Source: Armatimonadota bacterium
GTDB lineage: Bacteria > Armatimonadota > UBA5829
DNA length: 58,461 bases
NCBI GenBank assembly: GCA_012522575.1
Contig: JAAYKE010000056.1
Span: 1-58,461 of the forward strand
Reading direction: 5' to 3'
Positions 1 through 10,377 of the stretch are shown piece after piece. The notes under the pieces are model-generated. The model saw only the letters and a program-made list of their open reading frames with translations. It searched no databases and was not told the DNA's origin. How positions within the stretch are numbered: position 1 is the first letter of the stretch; every line of letters begins with the position of its first letter. The position numbers and the translations under genes are program-made.

Positions 1-120
1 ACGATCTCGTGCTTTACGAATCGCCGTAGTGTTGATCGCATGCTATATGCAGTGTTTGCACATCAGAATAGACAGTGGGATGAGGCTTATCGACCAAAGC
101 AATTTACACACAAGGCTTGA
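1..120 (+). CDS. C-terminal end of an unidentified protein, truncated by window start
   Basis: Frame 1 is open from base 1 to TGA at 118-120 (...SVDRMLYAVFAHQNRQWDEAYRPKQFTHKA*); other frames possible. Confidence 0.3.
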   Translation, partial: TISCFTNRRSVDRMLYAVFAHQNRQWDEAYRPKQFTHKA

Positions 121-219
121 CGCTACCGTACTAGCCGATCCATTTGATACAGAGGAATCCTAAACAGCCTGTCTAACACTGTATTACAAACCATCTTGCA
201 ATAGCAAAGGAATTGTTCC

Positions 220-1461
220 ATGAATGAGCGACAAAATGCCGATTTACCCTTCCCGGCAACTTTGAATCAAACTTTCAAGCAATGCGGACGAATAATTGTG
301 TTCTGCATGGTTTTATGCTTTATCGTTCGTGCCGGTTTTGCCATTTATGTGGCCACTTTACCGATTGAAGGCGATGGCCGACTCTATGACCAAGTAGCAG
401 TGTCACTTGCCAGCGGACAAGGCTTTGTGTTCAAAAATCTTCCCTTATCGGACAAATCGCCCGGTTACTCGGCATTTCTGGCAGGCATTTACCTGTTGTT
501 CGGTCGCAATTTCCTTTATGTATTTCTAATTCAGGGTCTTTTAACCACCGTTGTCTGCGGAGCTGTTGTGGCGTTGGGTTATGCGGTCACGTTGCAAAAG
601 GAAACAGCTTTGCTGGCTGGGCTTGTAATGGCTCTATATCCGCCCTTAGCGCTTGTCGACGCAAGACTGTATAACGACTCGCTCTTTGGTTTTCTTGTTT
701 TTGCTTTAGTATTAATAGTCGGATATGCCATTTGGTCTAAGAAGCTGTGGCCGTGGGTCATAGGCGGACTCGTATTAGGCTTGGCAATGTATGTTCGCCC
801 AACGCCAATTGCACTTCCATTAATCTTTCTAGTTTTGGCGATATGGCGTGGGTGGCCGCTGCGCAAAGCTGTGCTTGCTATTGTTGTTCTGTTGATATGC
901 ACTGGAGTTGTGCTTATGCCGTGGGCAATAAGGAATCAGCGTTTGTTTGGCGTATTAACCCCAATGCCATCCCAGGGCGGGAGAGTGCTTTATTGCAATT
1001 GGAGCGCGATAAATATGGTGTCGTCGGATTTAGGCTCGCTGCCAGAAGATGTCAAGGCAAAGGTTGAGGCAAAGACCGGATATGAAAGGGATAAAATCTT
1101 AAAACGAATTGCAATCAGTCAAATTAAAGCGCGCCCTGGGGAGTTCGTTGCGTCTTGTTTTATGAAATCCGTGCGCCAGTGGACGAATCTTTTCTGGCCT
1201 CAGAAACCCTCTAAGGCAACGTTGGTTTTCGCCGTAGTAAATACCCTGATGCTGGTTGTTGCAGTACCAGGATTCTGGAGGCGTAGTATCGAGCCATTGT
1301 TCCGCGGCTACACGCTCCTGTTTGTCTTGTATATGACGTTCGTAGCGGCTGTAATGTCAAGCGCAGAAGCCAGATACGCATATTGGACATACCCATTCCT
1401 ATTTATACTGGCAGCGCATACTCTTACAATGATTTGGCATAAGCGTCATAATACGCATTAA
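220..1461 (+). CDS. GT39/ArnT-like polytopic membrane glycosyltransferase
   Basis: 413 aa, many TM segments, early luminal motif 'EGDGRLYDQVAVSLASGQGF' typical of PMT/ArnT-type proteins. Confidence 0.75.
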   Translation: MNERQNADLPFPATLNQTFKQCGRIIVFCMVLCFIVRAGFAIYVATLPIEGDGRLYDQVAVSLASGQGFVFKNLPLSDKSPGYSAFLAGIYLLFGRNFLYVFLIQGLLTTVVCGAVVALGYAVTLQKETALLAGLVMALYPPLALVDARLYNDSLFGFLVFALVLIVGYAIWSKKLWPWVIGGLVLGLAMYVRPTPIALPLIFLVLAIWRGWPLRKAVLAIVVLLICTGVVLMPWAIRNQRLFGVLTPMPSQGGRVLYCNWSAINMVSSDLGSLPEDVKAKVEAKTGYERDKILKRIAISQIKARPGEFVASCFMKSVRQWTNLFWPQKPSKATLVFAVVNTLMLVVAVPGFWRRSIEPLFRGYTLLFVLYMTFVAAVMSSAEARYAYWTYPFLFILAAHTLTMIWHKRHNTH

Positions 1462-1572
1462 CCCACAAAGCCTATGTTGTTTTCCTTGTCCTCCGCAACT
1501 TTCACAGGAGGATAGATGCAACTGTATCGAGAAGCCATTCTACGCTTGTGAATTCCAACGTGGAGACGGCTT

Positions 1573-2445
1573 ATGTTCATCGACTTGCACGCGCATGCCT
1601 ATCGCCAACCCTATCCCGGCCCGGATGGAAAGCCGGTTTTTTCGACGCCGCAGCAGCTTATTGAGCGTTACGATGAACTCGGGGTGGACAAGGGCTGTCT
1701 GATGCCGATTGTTAACCCGGAAGTCTATCTGCCTCAGTCAAACGAAGAAATCCTGGAAATAGCGCGAACATATCCGCATCGATTCATCCCTTTCTGCAAT
1801 ATCGATCCCAGGGCGGTCTCAAACAGCAGCGATGCCGATCTGGGTTACCTGTTGAGATACTATCGTGATAGAGGCTGCAAGGGCATAGGCGAAGTGATGC
1901 CCAACCTGCCTTTTACGGACCCTCTCGTGTGGAACCTTTTCGCGCATGCCCAGCGCGCCCAAATGCCCCTCACATTCGATATATCCACTCGAATCGGCTC
2001 CGCATACGGGCTTTATGACGATCCCGGACTGGTGCAACTGCAGGCATCGCTACAGGCATTTCCCGACCTGATCATAATCTGCCACGGCCCGGCGTTCTGG
2101 GCGGAAATATCGACGCTGGACTCAGTCGATGACCGAGGAGGATATCCGAGCTATCCGGTGCGCTCAGAGGGATCAGTTGCGAAATTGCTCAGGCAAAATC
2201 CTAATATGCGCTGTGACCTGTCGGCATACAGCGGATATAACGCCCTTGCCAGAGACCTGAATTATGCAGTGGATTTTTTAACTGAGTTTGCCGATTGCCT
2301 CTACTTTGGCTTGGATATATGCGCCCACGACCAGCCCGCGCCGTTAGCGGACCTGCTGAACACTCTGCTTGCCGAGGGCAGGATCACCCAGCAGGCGTTC
2401 GACAAAATCGCCCGCGACAATGCCGTAAAACTGCTCGGCTTATAG
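1573..2445 (+). CDS. Amidohydrolase-family (TIM-barrel) metal-dependent hydrolase
   Basis: Starts MFIDLHAHAYR (HxH metal motif), later 'IICHGPAFW' and 'YFGLDICA'. Confidence 0.75.
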   Translation: MFIDLHAHAYRQPYPGPDGKPVFSTPQQLIERYDELGVDKGCLMPIVNPEVYLPQSNEEILEIARTYPHRFIPFCNIDPRAVSNSSDADLGYLLRYYRDRGCKGIGEVMPNLPFTDPLVWNLFAHAQRAQMPLTFDISTRIGSAYGLYDDPGLVQLQASLQAFPDLIIICHGPAFWAEISTLDSVDDRGGYPSYPVRSEGSVAKLLRQNPNMRCDLSAYSGYNALARDLNYAVDFLTEFADCLYFGLDICAHDQPAPLADLLNTLLAEGRITQQAFDKIARDNAVKLLGL

Positions 2446-2498
2446 ACGACTGCCTTCGAGATTGCACCAACGAATTGGCCCTTTGCCAAATTGTCGGG

Positions 2499-2527
2499 TT
2501 GCCAGTTTGATCTATATAAGGCATACT
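2499..2527 (+). promoter_or_regulatory. Putative sigma70-type promoter for paralog 1 (TTGCCA-N17-CATACT)
   Basis: Same spacing and -10 as promoters of paralogs 2 and 3. Confidence 0.6.
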
Positions 2528-2626
2528 TCATTAGCAGAGGTCCTTTAACAACGGTATAAATACCTGCATTTGCGCTCGTTTTGTTCGGGCGCGCTTTTGC
2601 GGGCAACTTATTAAGAAAAGAGGGGA

Positions 2627-5600
2627 ATGATGAGTCAAGATCGCTCCAATCGTTTTTTGTTGCTGGCGTCAGCGCTGATACTGATGATGCTGGCAACCAC
2701 GGCCAGCGCCGCTACGGTAGCTGTGCGTTTCTTTTCCGAAGGGGAATTGTGCACGGTCTCTCGAGCGGTATCTAATGACGTCCCGCTGGCCGAATCGGCA
2801 GTGCGGGCTTTGCTAGCAGGCCCGTTCATTGAAGAAAAAGCTGTCGGAATCACTTCTCGGATTCCGGCAGGAGTGACCATCAAAAAGTTGTCGATCACAA
2901 GCGATACCGCTCAGATCGACCTGTCTGCAGATGTAGTTGCCGGCCTCGACGAAGTCGGACTGAGAGATATTTTCGACCAGTTCCGCTCCACTTTAGGGGA
3001 CTTCCCATCTATTAAGTCCATCCAACTGACCTCCAATGGCAAGCCCTTGGCTTATTACCTGCCTGCTGTTCCCGAAGTAGGGGAACCCGCAAGGCCTCTT
3101 GTTAAGGGCAACGCGGTTGGCCTTGGCGGCAGGAAGGTATGCGTAGGGCCATCGCACGGTCGAGTTTGGAACGGCAGCAGTTGGGGCTGGATGAGATCGG
3201 ACCCATGCGGATTTGGCGAAGCAGTCCTTGAAGACACCAACAGCATCAGACTTGTCCAGTTTTTGAAGCAATATATCGTACAGGACGGCGGGACTTTTTT
3301 CACTCACAGGGAGCTTGATGAAACCAACTGCTGTCATCCCCAAGCTAATATGCCCTGGTGGAAGATGTGCACTTTATCCTGGCTGATGCACAATGGCTTT
3401 CCCTGCTCTGTCTGGGGCACATACACTGGCAACTGCGGCGCAGAGACAGCCACCGGGCGATCCAACGACGACCTTCGCGCTCGACCTCTGTATGCGGACT
3501 ATGTCGGCGCGGATATCTATATCTCCCATCACACCAATGCAGGCGGAGGCACGGGAACCGAAACCTGGCGCGACTCCAAAATGTCATACCCCGCGCACGT
3601 TGCCAATAGCCTTGCGCTGGCCACTGCAGTCAACAGCGGGATAGTCAACACCATTCGCAGCACTTTTCCGGGTGAATCGGAGTGGCGGGATAGAGGTGTT
3701 AAAGACTCCGCTGCAGGCTCCGGAGAGACTCGCATCCCCAACCGACCGGCTTGTCTTATCGAGCTTGCTTTCCACGACCATTGCACGAGGGACGGAGTCT
3801 ATCTAACCGACGATTTCTTCCGATCTTTGTCCATGTGGGGCATCTACAGCGGAATATGCACTTATTTCGGCAATACTCCCGGCTGGGCCAAGTATTCCGG
3901 CGAACTTGTATCCGATACGATTCCAACCTTGATGAACGCCGGGCAGACCTACAACGTTTCGGTGACTCTGAGAAACCGCGGAGTCTGCTGGATGAATACC
4001 TACGGATTCAAGCTCGGTGCAGTCGACGGCAGCAACCCTATTTCCGCTGCCACTCGCCAGACAATATCCGGCACAGTGAGGCCGGGCAACACATACACAT
4101 TCAATTTCACCATGACGGCTCCTGTCGCAGGCGGCACATATACCACCAAGTGGCGAATGATTCGCGAAGGCTATGAATGGTTCGGCCCAACCCTTACCAA
4201 GAACATAACTGTCACTACTCAGGATGACGATGAGCCTCCGACCGCGCCGACCAATTTGCGCGTGACCGGCGTAACTTCATCGAGCATATCCCTTGCCTGG
4301 AATGCCTCTACAGACAACATCGGCGTGGCAGGATATCGCATATTCCGCAATGGAACACAGATTGGCACTGCGACCGGAACGACCTACAATGACACCGGCC
4401 TTGCCAATAATACGACCTATTCATATCAGGTCGACGCTTACGACGGCAAGCCGAACTATTCAGGCAAAAGCAACTCAGTTCAGGGCACGACTATTGCTGT
4501 CATATTCGAGGACGGCTTCGCGAACCTGAACAACTGGGTTCTCGACCCGGTCGCGTCAGGCAACACAATGCCGACGTTGTCCACCGCTCAGAACCACGGC
4601 AGTATAACAGGCGCGAACTCTGTGTTTATGGCAGGGGAAGTAGCAAACTGGGTTTATCACGACTTCTCCACGAACCTGACCTCCGGAGGCTACAGATCCG
4701 GCACTCTGTCCGGCTGGATTTATGACAACGCTGTAAGCGGTCTGAGAGTAGCCTTGCGAGCGTATATGTATGATGCCGCTGGCAACAACTCGACCATGTA
4801 TTGGATCGGGGTGTATCAGCTCGACCCGCCTGGCATTCCGACTCATTATATTGGAGCGATCCTTACGAGCAGTGGTTGGCAGTACCACGACCTCGGCGTT
4901 CGTTCTGCGGGATGGCACAAACTCGCTATTGAGGTCCTGCCATACACTGGCTCAAACGATCTCAAGTTCTATGTGGACGGCGCCCTTAAGCAGACCGCAT
5001 CTCAGCCTGCAAGCGCCGCCAGTTCAACTGTGCGACGAACATATCTTGGGTTCAACTATAAGACCAATCAGCCTGTGTATTGGGATGACATCACGCTTGA
5101 GTCTGTTCCTCCGGCTGCTCCGACCAACGTTTCGGGTGCTGCGCTATCGACGACTTCCATAAGATGGAACTTCACCGACAAGGCGAACAACGAGATTGGT
5201 CATCGAGTTTACAACGGCTCTACCAAGGTAGCCGAGCGCGAGGTGTTTGATATAAGCTATGTCGACGAAACTAACCTTGCGCCTAATACGACCTACAATC
5301 GCACCGTCAAAGCCTATGCCGGTATTCTTGAAAGCGCCGGAACTGCGGGCAGTGGCACGACGCTATCTGTCCCGCCGAGCACATCGAATGTGACCTGTGA
5401 CAAGAACGTCAACGTCACATACGGCGATGACAAGTTCACCTTCACCGCAGTCGGCGGATTCGGCGCGGGCAAGGTGGATCATTATATGGTAGTCTGGGAC
5501 AAGCAGGCCACCCATACCTGGACAGGCTCTGAAGCGACGTGGTCAAGCGGGACTTTGGTTCAGACCGCGGCTTCTACCGGCAGTTGGTATCTGCACCTGC

Positions 5601-6208
5601 GGGGAGTCAACTCCGCAGGCGTAGCGAACGGCACTCTTGATCTTGGCCCGTTCATTTATAATAGCGACAGCGTCGCTCCGCAGATCAACTCCGTAACCGT
5701 TGCTCCTGCGATGGTTATCGGCGGAGATGCGGTTCACGTATCAGTTGATGCAACGGATAACGTTGGTGTTACCGGCGTAAAGGCCAATGGCGTTTCTCTG
5801 ACTAACTCCGGCGGTAATATATGGACAGGCGATATCGTCGCTTTGGCCGGATTGGGAGTCCACCCCGTGAGCGTAGTTGCATCTGATGCTTCCGGCAACA
5901 ATGCCACAGACGCATCAGGATCATATCTGACCGCTCTTATTCGCGGAGCCTCCAACAAGGCTGCCTGGGGAGTCGAAATGAACGCCGCTTCCACTATATA
6001 CCTCTTCAAGTTCTGGGGTAAGGTAGTTGAGGTGGACAACAATAAGTTCACCCTCGACGATGGCTCCGGCTCGCCGATCACGGTTATTGCGCCGGGCTAC
6101 AAGACCAAGGTCTCCACAGGGGACTACGCAGCCGCTCGAGGAATCCTCAGCATCGACGGCCTGTCGCGAGCGATTCAGAGCGAGGTTAACTGGATAACTA
6201 AATACTAG
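2627..6208 (+). CDS. Giant secreted protein: signal peptide, GerMN, Amidase_3-like N-acetylmuramoyl-L-alanine amidase, NBR1-type Ig, FN3, LamG-like, Ig-like, OB-like C-terminus (paralog 1)
   Basis: GerMN-like N-terminus; putative Zn/catalytic residues in 'VGPSHGR', 'LEDTNSIRLV', 'ISHHTNAGG', 'CLIELAFHDH'; NBR1-Ig-like 'GTYTTKWRMIREGYEWFGPTL'; FN3 'APTNLRVTGVTSSSISLAWNAS'. Confidence 0.8.
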   Translation: MMSQDRSNRFLLLASALILMMLATTASAATVAVRFFSEGELCTVSRAVSNDVPLAESAVRALLAGPFIEEKAVGITSRIPAGVTIKKLSITSDTAQIDLSADVVAGLDEVGLRDIFDQFRSTLGDFPSIKSIQLTSNGKPLAYYLPAVPEVGEPARPLVKGNAVGLGGRKVCVGPSHGRVWNGSSWGWMRSDPCGFGEAVLEDTNSIRLVQFLKQYIVQDGGTFFTHRELDETNCCHPQANMPWWKMCTLSWLMHNGFPCSVWGTYTGNCGAETATGRSNDDLRARPLYADYVGADIYISHHTNAGGGTGTETWRDSKMSYPAHVANSLALATAVNSGIVNTIRSTFPGESEWRDRGVKDSAAGSGETRIPNRPACLIELAFHDHCTRDGVYLTDDFFRSLSMWGIYSGICTYFGNTPGWAKYSGELVSDTIPTLMNAGQTYNVSVTLRNRGVCWMNTYGFKLGAVDGSNPISAATRQTISGTVRPGNTYTFNFTMTAPVAGGTYTTKWRMIREGYEWFGPTLTKNITVTTQDDDEPPTAPTNLRVTGVTSSSISLAWNASTDNIGVAGYRIFRNGTQIGTATGTTYNDTGLANNTTYSYQVDAYDGKPNYSGKSNSVQGTTIAVIFEDGFANLNNWVLDPVASGNTMPTLSTAQNHGSITGANSVFMAGEVANWVYHDFSTNLTSGGYRSGTLSGWIYDNAVSGLRVALRAYMYDAAGNNSTMYWIGVYQLDPPGIPTHYIGAILTSSGWQYHDLGVRSAGWHKLAIEVLPYTGSNDLKFYVDGALKQTASQPASAASSTVRRTYLGFNYKTNQPVYWDDITLESVPPAAPTNVSGAALSTTSIRWNFTDKANNEIGHRVYNGSTKVAEREVFDISYVDETNLAPNTTYNRTVKAYAGILESAGTAGSGTTLSVPPSTSNVTCDKNVNVTYGDDKFTFTAVGGFGAGKVDHYMVVWDKQATHTWTGSEATWSSGTLVQTAASTGSWYLHLRGVNSAGVANGTLDLGPFIYNSDSVAPQINSVTVAPAMVIGGDAVHVSVDATDNVGVTGVKANGVSLTNSGGNIWTGDIVALAGLGVHPVSVVASDASGNNATDASGSYLTALIRGASNKAAWGVEMNAASTIYLFKFWGKVVEVDNNKFTLDDGSGSPITVIAPGYKTKVSTGDYAAARGILSIDGLSRAIQSEVNWITKY

Positions 6209-6232
6209 CCGAAAGGTGTGTAGCATCCACGC

Positions 6233-6263
6233 AATCGACCCGGGCGCCCAACCCGGGTCGATT
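6233..6263 (+). terminator. Strong inverted repeat after paralog 1
   Basis: AATCGACCCGGG-cgcccaa-CCCGGGTCGATT, 12-bp perfect stem. Confidence 0.65.
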
Positions 6264-6304
6264 CAATTAATGCAGTCCGGAACGCCGCAAGTTTGACAAA
6301 TTGG

Positions 6305-6333
6305 TTGACATTGGCGGACTCGAATGTTACTAT
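6305..6333 (+). promoter_or_regulatory. Promoter of tRNA-Gly (TTGACA-N17-TACTAT)
   Basis: Consensus hexamers immediately upstream of the tRNA. Confidence 0.65.
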
Positions 6334-6349
6334 AATTTTACTCTGTGGT

Positions 6350-6425
6350 GCGGGAGTAGCTCAGTTGGTAGAGCGCTAGCCTTCCAAGCTGGATGTCGCG
6401 AGTTCGAGCCTCGTCTCCCGCTCCA
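6350..6425 (+). tRNA. tRNA-Gly(TCC), CCA encoded
   Basis: GCGGGAG...CTCCCGC acceptor, D-loop AGCTCAGTTGGTAGAGC, anticodon loop CTTCCAA, T-loop GTTCGAGCC, terminal TCCA. Confidence 0.95.
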
Positions 6426-6548
6426 TTCCTGTATATTTGATCCAACCTCATTGATATTGTATCTTTTCCCATAATAAGAAGTGACTCGGCAATTACGCTG
6501 TTTTGATGCCGCTGGCGAATATGTTCCTCATCTGCCTGATAATCTCAG

Positions 6549-6577
6549 TTGACGCTTGGCTCAATGTAAGGCATACT
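6549..6577 (+). promoter_or_regulatory. Putative promoter for paralog 2 (TTGACG-N17-CATACT)
   Basis: Matches promoters of paralogs 1 and 3, including spacer end AAGG. Confidence 0.65.
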
Positions 6578-6668
6578 GACATTGTACAAAGAAAAGAGTG
6601 TGAATGCTCTAGCCGGGCGGACCTGCGACATCGCACGCAGAAATCCAGCCGGACAATAAGGAGGTATT

Positions 6669-9600
6669 ATGCGAAATCACAATGCTCGATGTGCTTTGAT
6701 TATTGCACTCATTATGCTGGTGGCGTTGACTGCCACCGTATCTTACGCAAACACTGCAGCGGTGCGTTTCTTCTCAGAGGGAAGACTGATCGCTGTTAAT
6801 CGGGCAGTAACCAACGATGTTCCATTGGCGGAGGCAGCGGTCAGAGCATTAGTTGCCGGGCCATTCGTCGAGGAAACTGCCGTTGGGATCACTTCTCGAA
6901 TCCCTGCCGGAGTCAAGATTAAGAAACTCTCCATAGCGGGCAGCGTTGCGGAGATTGATCTTTCTTCGGAGATACTTATCGGATTTGATGAGGCCGGACT
7001 AGTCGATATTTTCGACCAGTTCCGCTCCACTCTGAGCGAATTTCCCTCGATTATGACGATCAAGCTCACCAGCGGAGGCAAACTTCTTTCTTCATTTCTA
7101 CCCTCTGCACCTGAAATAGGGGAGCCGGCTGCTCCGCTTGTAAAGGGCAACGCTGTCGGTCTGAGCGGCAAAAAAATCTGCGTCGGGCCGTCGCACGGGC
7201 GACTCTTCACCGGAACCTGGTATGGCTGGCAGAGGGGCGACTTCTGCAACTTCGGCGAGGCAGTCCTTGAGGACACAAACAGTATCAGGCTCGTTCAATT
7301 CCTAAAGCAATATATAGTTCAGGACGGCGGCACTTTCTCCAGCCCGCGTGAGCTTGACGAAACCAACTGCTGCCATCCGGACACAGGTATGGCGTGGTGG
7401 AAGATGTGCGCCATGTCCTGGCTCAAAAAGACAGGTGTTCCGTGCTCGGTTTGGGCTAGTTCCTCGGGTAACTGCGGGGCTGAGAACGCTACTAACCGCA
7501 ACAGTGACGATATCCGCTGTCGACCTCTTTATGCGGACTATATGGGCGCAGATATATACATTGCGCATCATACCAACGCCGCCGGCAGCAGCCCCAGCAA
7601 CGCCAACGGAACAGTTACATATCGTGACTCGACCATGACATATTCAGCCCATCGCACCAACAGCCTTAACCTGGCAACTGCGATTCAAAACAACATCGTC
7701 GCCACAATTCGCAACACATTCCCCGGTGAGAGCAGTTGGTATGATCGACATGTGCTGGACTCAGCGGGCGGATTCGGCGAGATTCGCATTCCCAACAGGC
7801 CTGCCTGTCTCATAGAGCTTGCCTTCCACGACAACTGCGAGCGTGACGGCCTATACCTCACCGACGATTTCTTCCGCTCACTCAGCGAGTGGGCAGTCTA
7901 TAAGGGCATTTGCGAATACTTCGGCAACACCCCTACGTGGGATAAGTATTCGTGCGAACTGGTCTCAGACACCATTCCAACCTCGATGATGCCCGGACAA
8001 ACCTATAATGTCTCTGTCACAATGCGAAACCGCGGCGTCTGCTGGATGAGCACCTACGGTTTCAAACTTGGTGCGTTCGGCGACAGCGACCCGTTTGCAT
8101 CCACCCGCCACAACGTCTCCGGCACCATTCGACCGGGACAGACATTTACCTTTAACTTTACGATGAAGGCTCCAATGATTCCAGGGACATACGTCTCCGA
8201 CTGGCAGATGTTGCGAGAGAGCTACCAATGGTTCGGTCCTAAGCTCGTAAAGAATATCACCGTAGTGAGCATAGACGACGACGAGCCGCCGACCGCGCCG
8301 ACCAATTTGCGCGTAACCGGGACAACTTCGTCTAGCATATCCCTTGCATGGAACGCTTCTACGGACAACATTGGCGTTGCCGGCTATCGCATATTCCGCA
8401 ATGGAACTCAAATAGGCACTGCGACTGGAACGACCTACAATGACACCGGCCTTGCCAATAACACGACCTATACTTATCAGGTTGACGCTTACGACGGCAA
8501 GCCCAACTATTCTCCTAAGAGTAATTCGGTGCAGGCAACTACTATCGCTGTAATATTCCAGGATGGATTTGCGAACCTCAACAACTGGGTTCTGGATCCT
8601 GTAGCGGACAACAACGTCATGCCTACGCTTTCAAGCGCGCAGAACCACGGCAGCATATCCGGCGCAAACTCGGTCTATTTCCCCGGAAATGTCGTTAGCT
8701 GGATCTACCACGACTTCTCGCCTAACCTTACCTCAGGGGGTTACAGGTCAGGCGTTCTCTCCGGTTGGATGTATGATAACGCAGTTAGCAACCTGAGAAT
8801 TGGTATGAGAGCGTATACATATAACTCATCCGGATCTAACAAGGGTTTGTACTGGATCGGCGTATCAAACGGCAACCCGCCCGGCATTCCGCTCAAATAC
8901 ATGGCGGCGGTATATGATAGCGGTTGGATTTACCACGACCTTGGCGATCGATCTGCGGGGTGGCACAAGTTTACCATCGAGATTCTGCCATACACCGGCT
9001 CAAACGATCTCAAATTCTACGTGGACGGAGCGCTTAAGCTGACCACTAACCAGCCCGCCAGCGTGGCTAATACCGTCTTGAGACGCGCATATCTGGGCTA
9101 CAACTATACGCCCAACCAGCCTACCTATTGGGATGATATCACCCTCGAATCGACCGCTCCTGCCGCACCGACCAACGTTTCGGGAACTGCTCTGTCGACG
9201 ACTTCCATTAGATGGAACTTCACAGACAAGGCGAACAACGAGATTGGTCATAGAGTGTACAACGGCTCTACCAAGGTAGCCGAGCGCGAAGTAATCGATA
9301 TCAGCTATGTTGATGAGGCTGATCTGCAGCCTAACACGACCTACAATCGTACCGTCAAGGCTTATGCGGGTACCTTGACTAGCGTAGGAGCTAACGGCAG
9401 TGGCACGACGCTATCTGTCCCGCCGAGCACATCGAATGTGACCTGTGACAAGAACGTCAACGTCACATACGGCGATAACAAGTTCACGTTTACAGCAGTC
9501 GGCGGATTCGGCGCGGGCAAGGTCGACCATTATATGGTAGCCTGGGACAAGCAGGCCACCCATACCTGGACAGGCTCTGAGGGGGCGTGGTCGAACGGGA

Positions 9601-10256
9601 CTTTGGTTCAGACCGCAGCTTCTACCGGCAGTTGGTATCTGCACCTGCGGGGAGTCAACTCCGCAGGCGTGGCCAACGGCACTCTTGACCTTGGCCCGTT
9701 CATTTACAATAGCGACAGCGTTGCTCCGACTATTAACTCAGTCTCCGTCGCTCCTGCGATGGTTCTCGGTGGAGATGCTGTTCACGTGACTGTAGATGCG
9801 ACTGATAACGTTGGTGTCACCAGCGTCAAGGCTAACGGTGTTTCTCTTACCAATACTGGTGGAAACATCTGGGCTGGTGATCTTTTTGCGTCCGGCGCAC
9901 TTGGCAGTCATTTCATCAGTGTAGTAGCTCAGGACGGCGCGGGCAATTCCGCTACGGACACTTCCGGAAGCTACTTGACTACTCTGGTTCGCGGAGCCTC
10001 CAACAAGTCTGCCTGGGGAGTTGAGATGAACTCAGCTTCCACTATCTACCTCTTCAAGTTCTGGGGCAAAGTGACCGAGGTGGACAACGACAAGTTCACC
10101 CTCGACGATGGCTCCGGCTCGCCGATCACGGTTATTGCGCCGGGCTACAAGACCAAGGTTTCCACTGGAGACTACGCAGCCGCTCGAGGAATCCTCAGCA
10201 TCGACGGCCTCTCGCGAGCGATACAAAGTGAGGTCGATTTGATAACTAAATACTAG
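6669..10256 (+). CDS. GerMN-amidase-NBR1 Ig-FN3 giant secreted protein (paralog 2)
   Basis: Same architecture as 2627-6208; long nearly identical DNA blocks in FN3, Ig and C-terminal regions; RBS aaggaggt. Confidence 0.8.
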   Translation: MRNHNARCALIIALIMLVALTATVSYANTAAVRFFSEGRLIAVNRAVTNDVPLAEAAVRALVAGPFVEETAVGITSRIPAGVKIKKLSIAGSVAEIDLSSEILIGFDEAGLVDIFDQFRSTLSEFPSIMTIKLTSGGKLLSSFLPSAPEIGEPAAPLVKGNAVGLSGKKICVGPSHGRLFTGTWYGWQRGDFCNFGEAVLEDTNSIRLVQFLKQYIVQDGGTFSSPRELDETNCCHPDTGMAWWKMCAMSWLKKTGVPCSVWASSSGNCGAENATNRNSDDIRCRPLYADYMGADIYIAHHTNAAGSSPSNANGTVTYRDSTMTYSAHRTNSLNLATAIQNNIVATIRNTFPGESSWYDRHVLDSAGGFGEIRIPNRPACLIELAFHDNCERDGLYLTDDFFRSLSEWAVYKGICEYFGNTPTWDKYSCELVSDTIPTSMMPGQTYNVSVTMRNRGVCWMSTYGFKLGAFGDSDPFASTRHNVSGTIRPGQTFTFNFTMKAPMIPGTYVSDWQMLRESYQWFGPKLVKNITVVSIDDDEPPTAPTNLRVTGTTSSSISLAWNASTDNIGVAGYRIFRNGTQIGTATGTTYNDTGLANNTTYTYQVDAYDGKPNYSPKSNSVQATTIAVIFQDGFANLNNWVLDPVADNNVMPTLSSAQNHGSISGANSVYFPGNVVSWIYHDFSPNLTSGGYRSGVLSGWMYDNAVSNLRIGMRAYTYNSSGSNKGLYWIGVSNGNPPGIPLKYMAAVYDSGWIYHDLGDRSAGWHKFTIEILPYTGSNDLKFYVDGALKLTTNQPASVANTVLRRAYLGYNYTPNQPTYWDDITLESTAPAAPTNVSGTALSTTSIRWNFTDKANNEIGHRVYNGSTKVAEREVIDISYVDEADLQPNTTYNRTVKAYAGTLTSVGANGSGTTLSVPPSTSNVTCDKNVNVTYGDNKFTFTAVGGFGAGKVDHYMVAWDKQATHTWTGSEGAWSNGTLVQTAASTGSWYLHLRGVNSAGVANGTLDLGPFIYNSDSVAPTINSVSVAPAMVLGGDAVHVTVDATDNVGVTSVKANGVSLTNTGGNIWAGDLFASGALGSHFISVVAQDGAGNSATDTSGSYLTTLVRGASNKSAWGVEMNSASTIYLFKFWGKVTEVDNDKFTLDDGSGSPITVIAPGYKTKVSTGDYAAARGILSIDGLSRAIQSEVDLITKY

Positions 10257-10291
10257 GTATGAGATACATATCATAATATGTGCACATCGAA

Positions 10292-10317
10292 TCGGCCCGG
10301 GCTTCGGCTCGGGCCGA
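10292..10317 (+). terminator. Hairpin terminator after paralog 2
   Basis: TCGGCCCGGGC-ttcg-GCTCGGGCCGA. Confidence 0.65.
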
Positions 10318-10377
10318 AAATCATAAGATTATGATAGATGCCGGGCTTTGAATTGTCACCGTTTCCATAATAATTGG

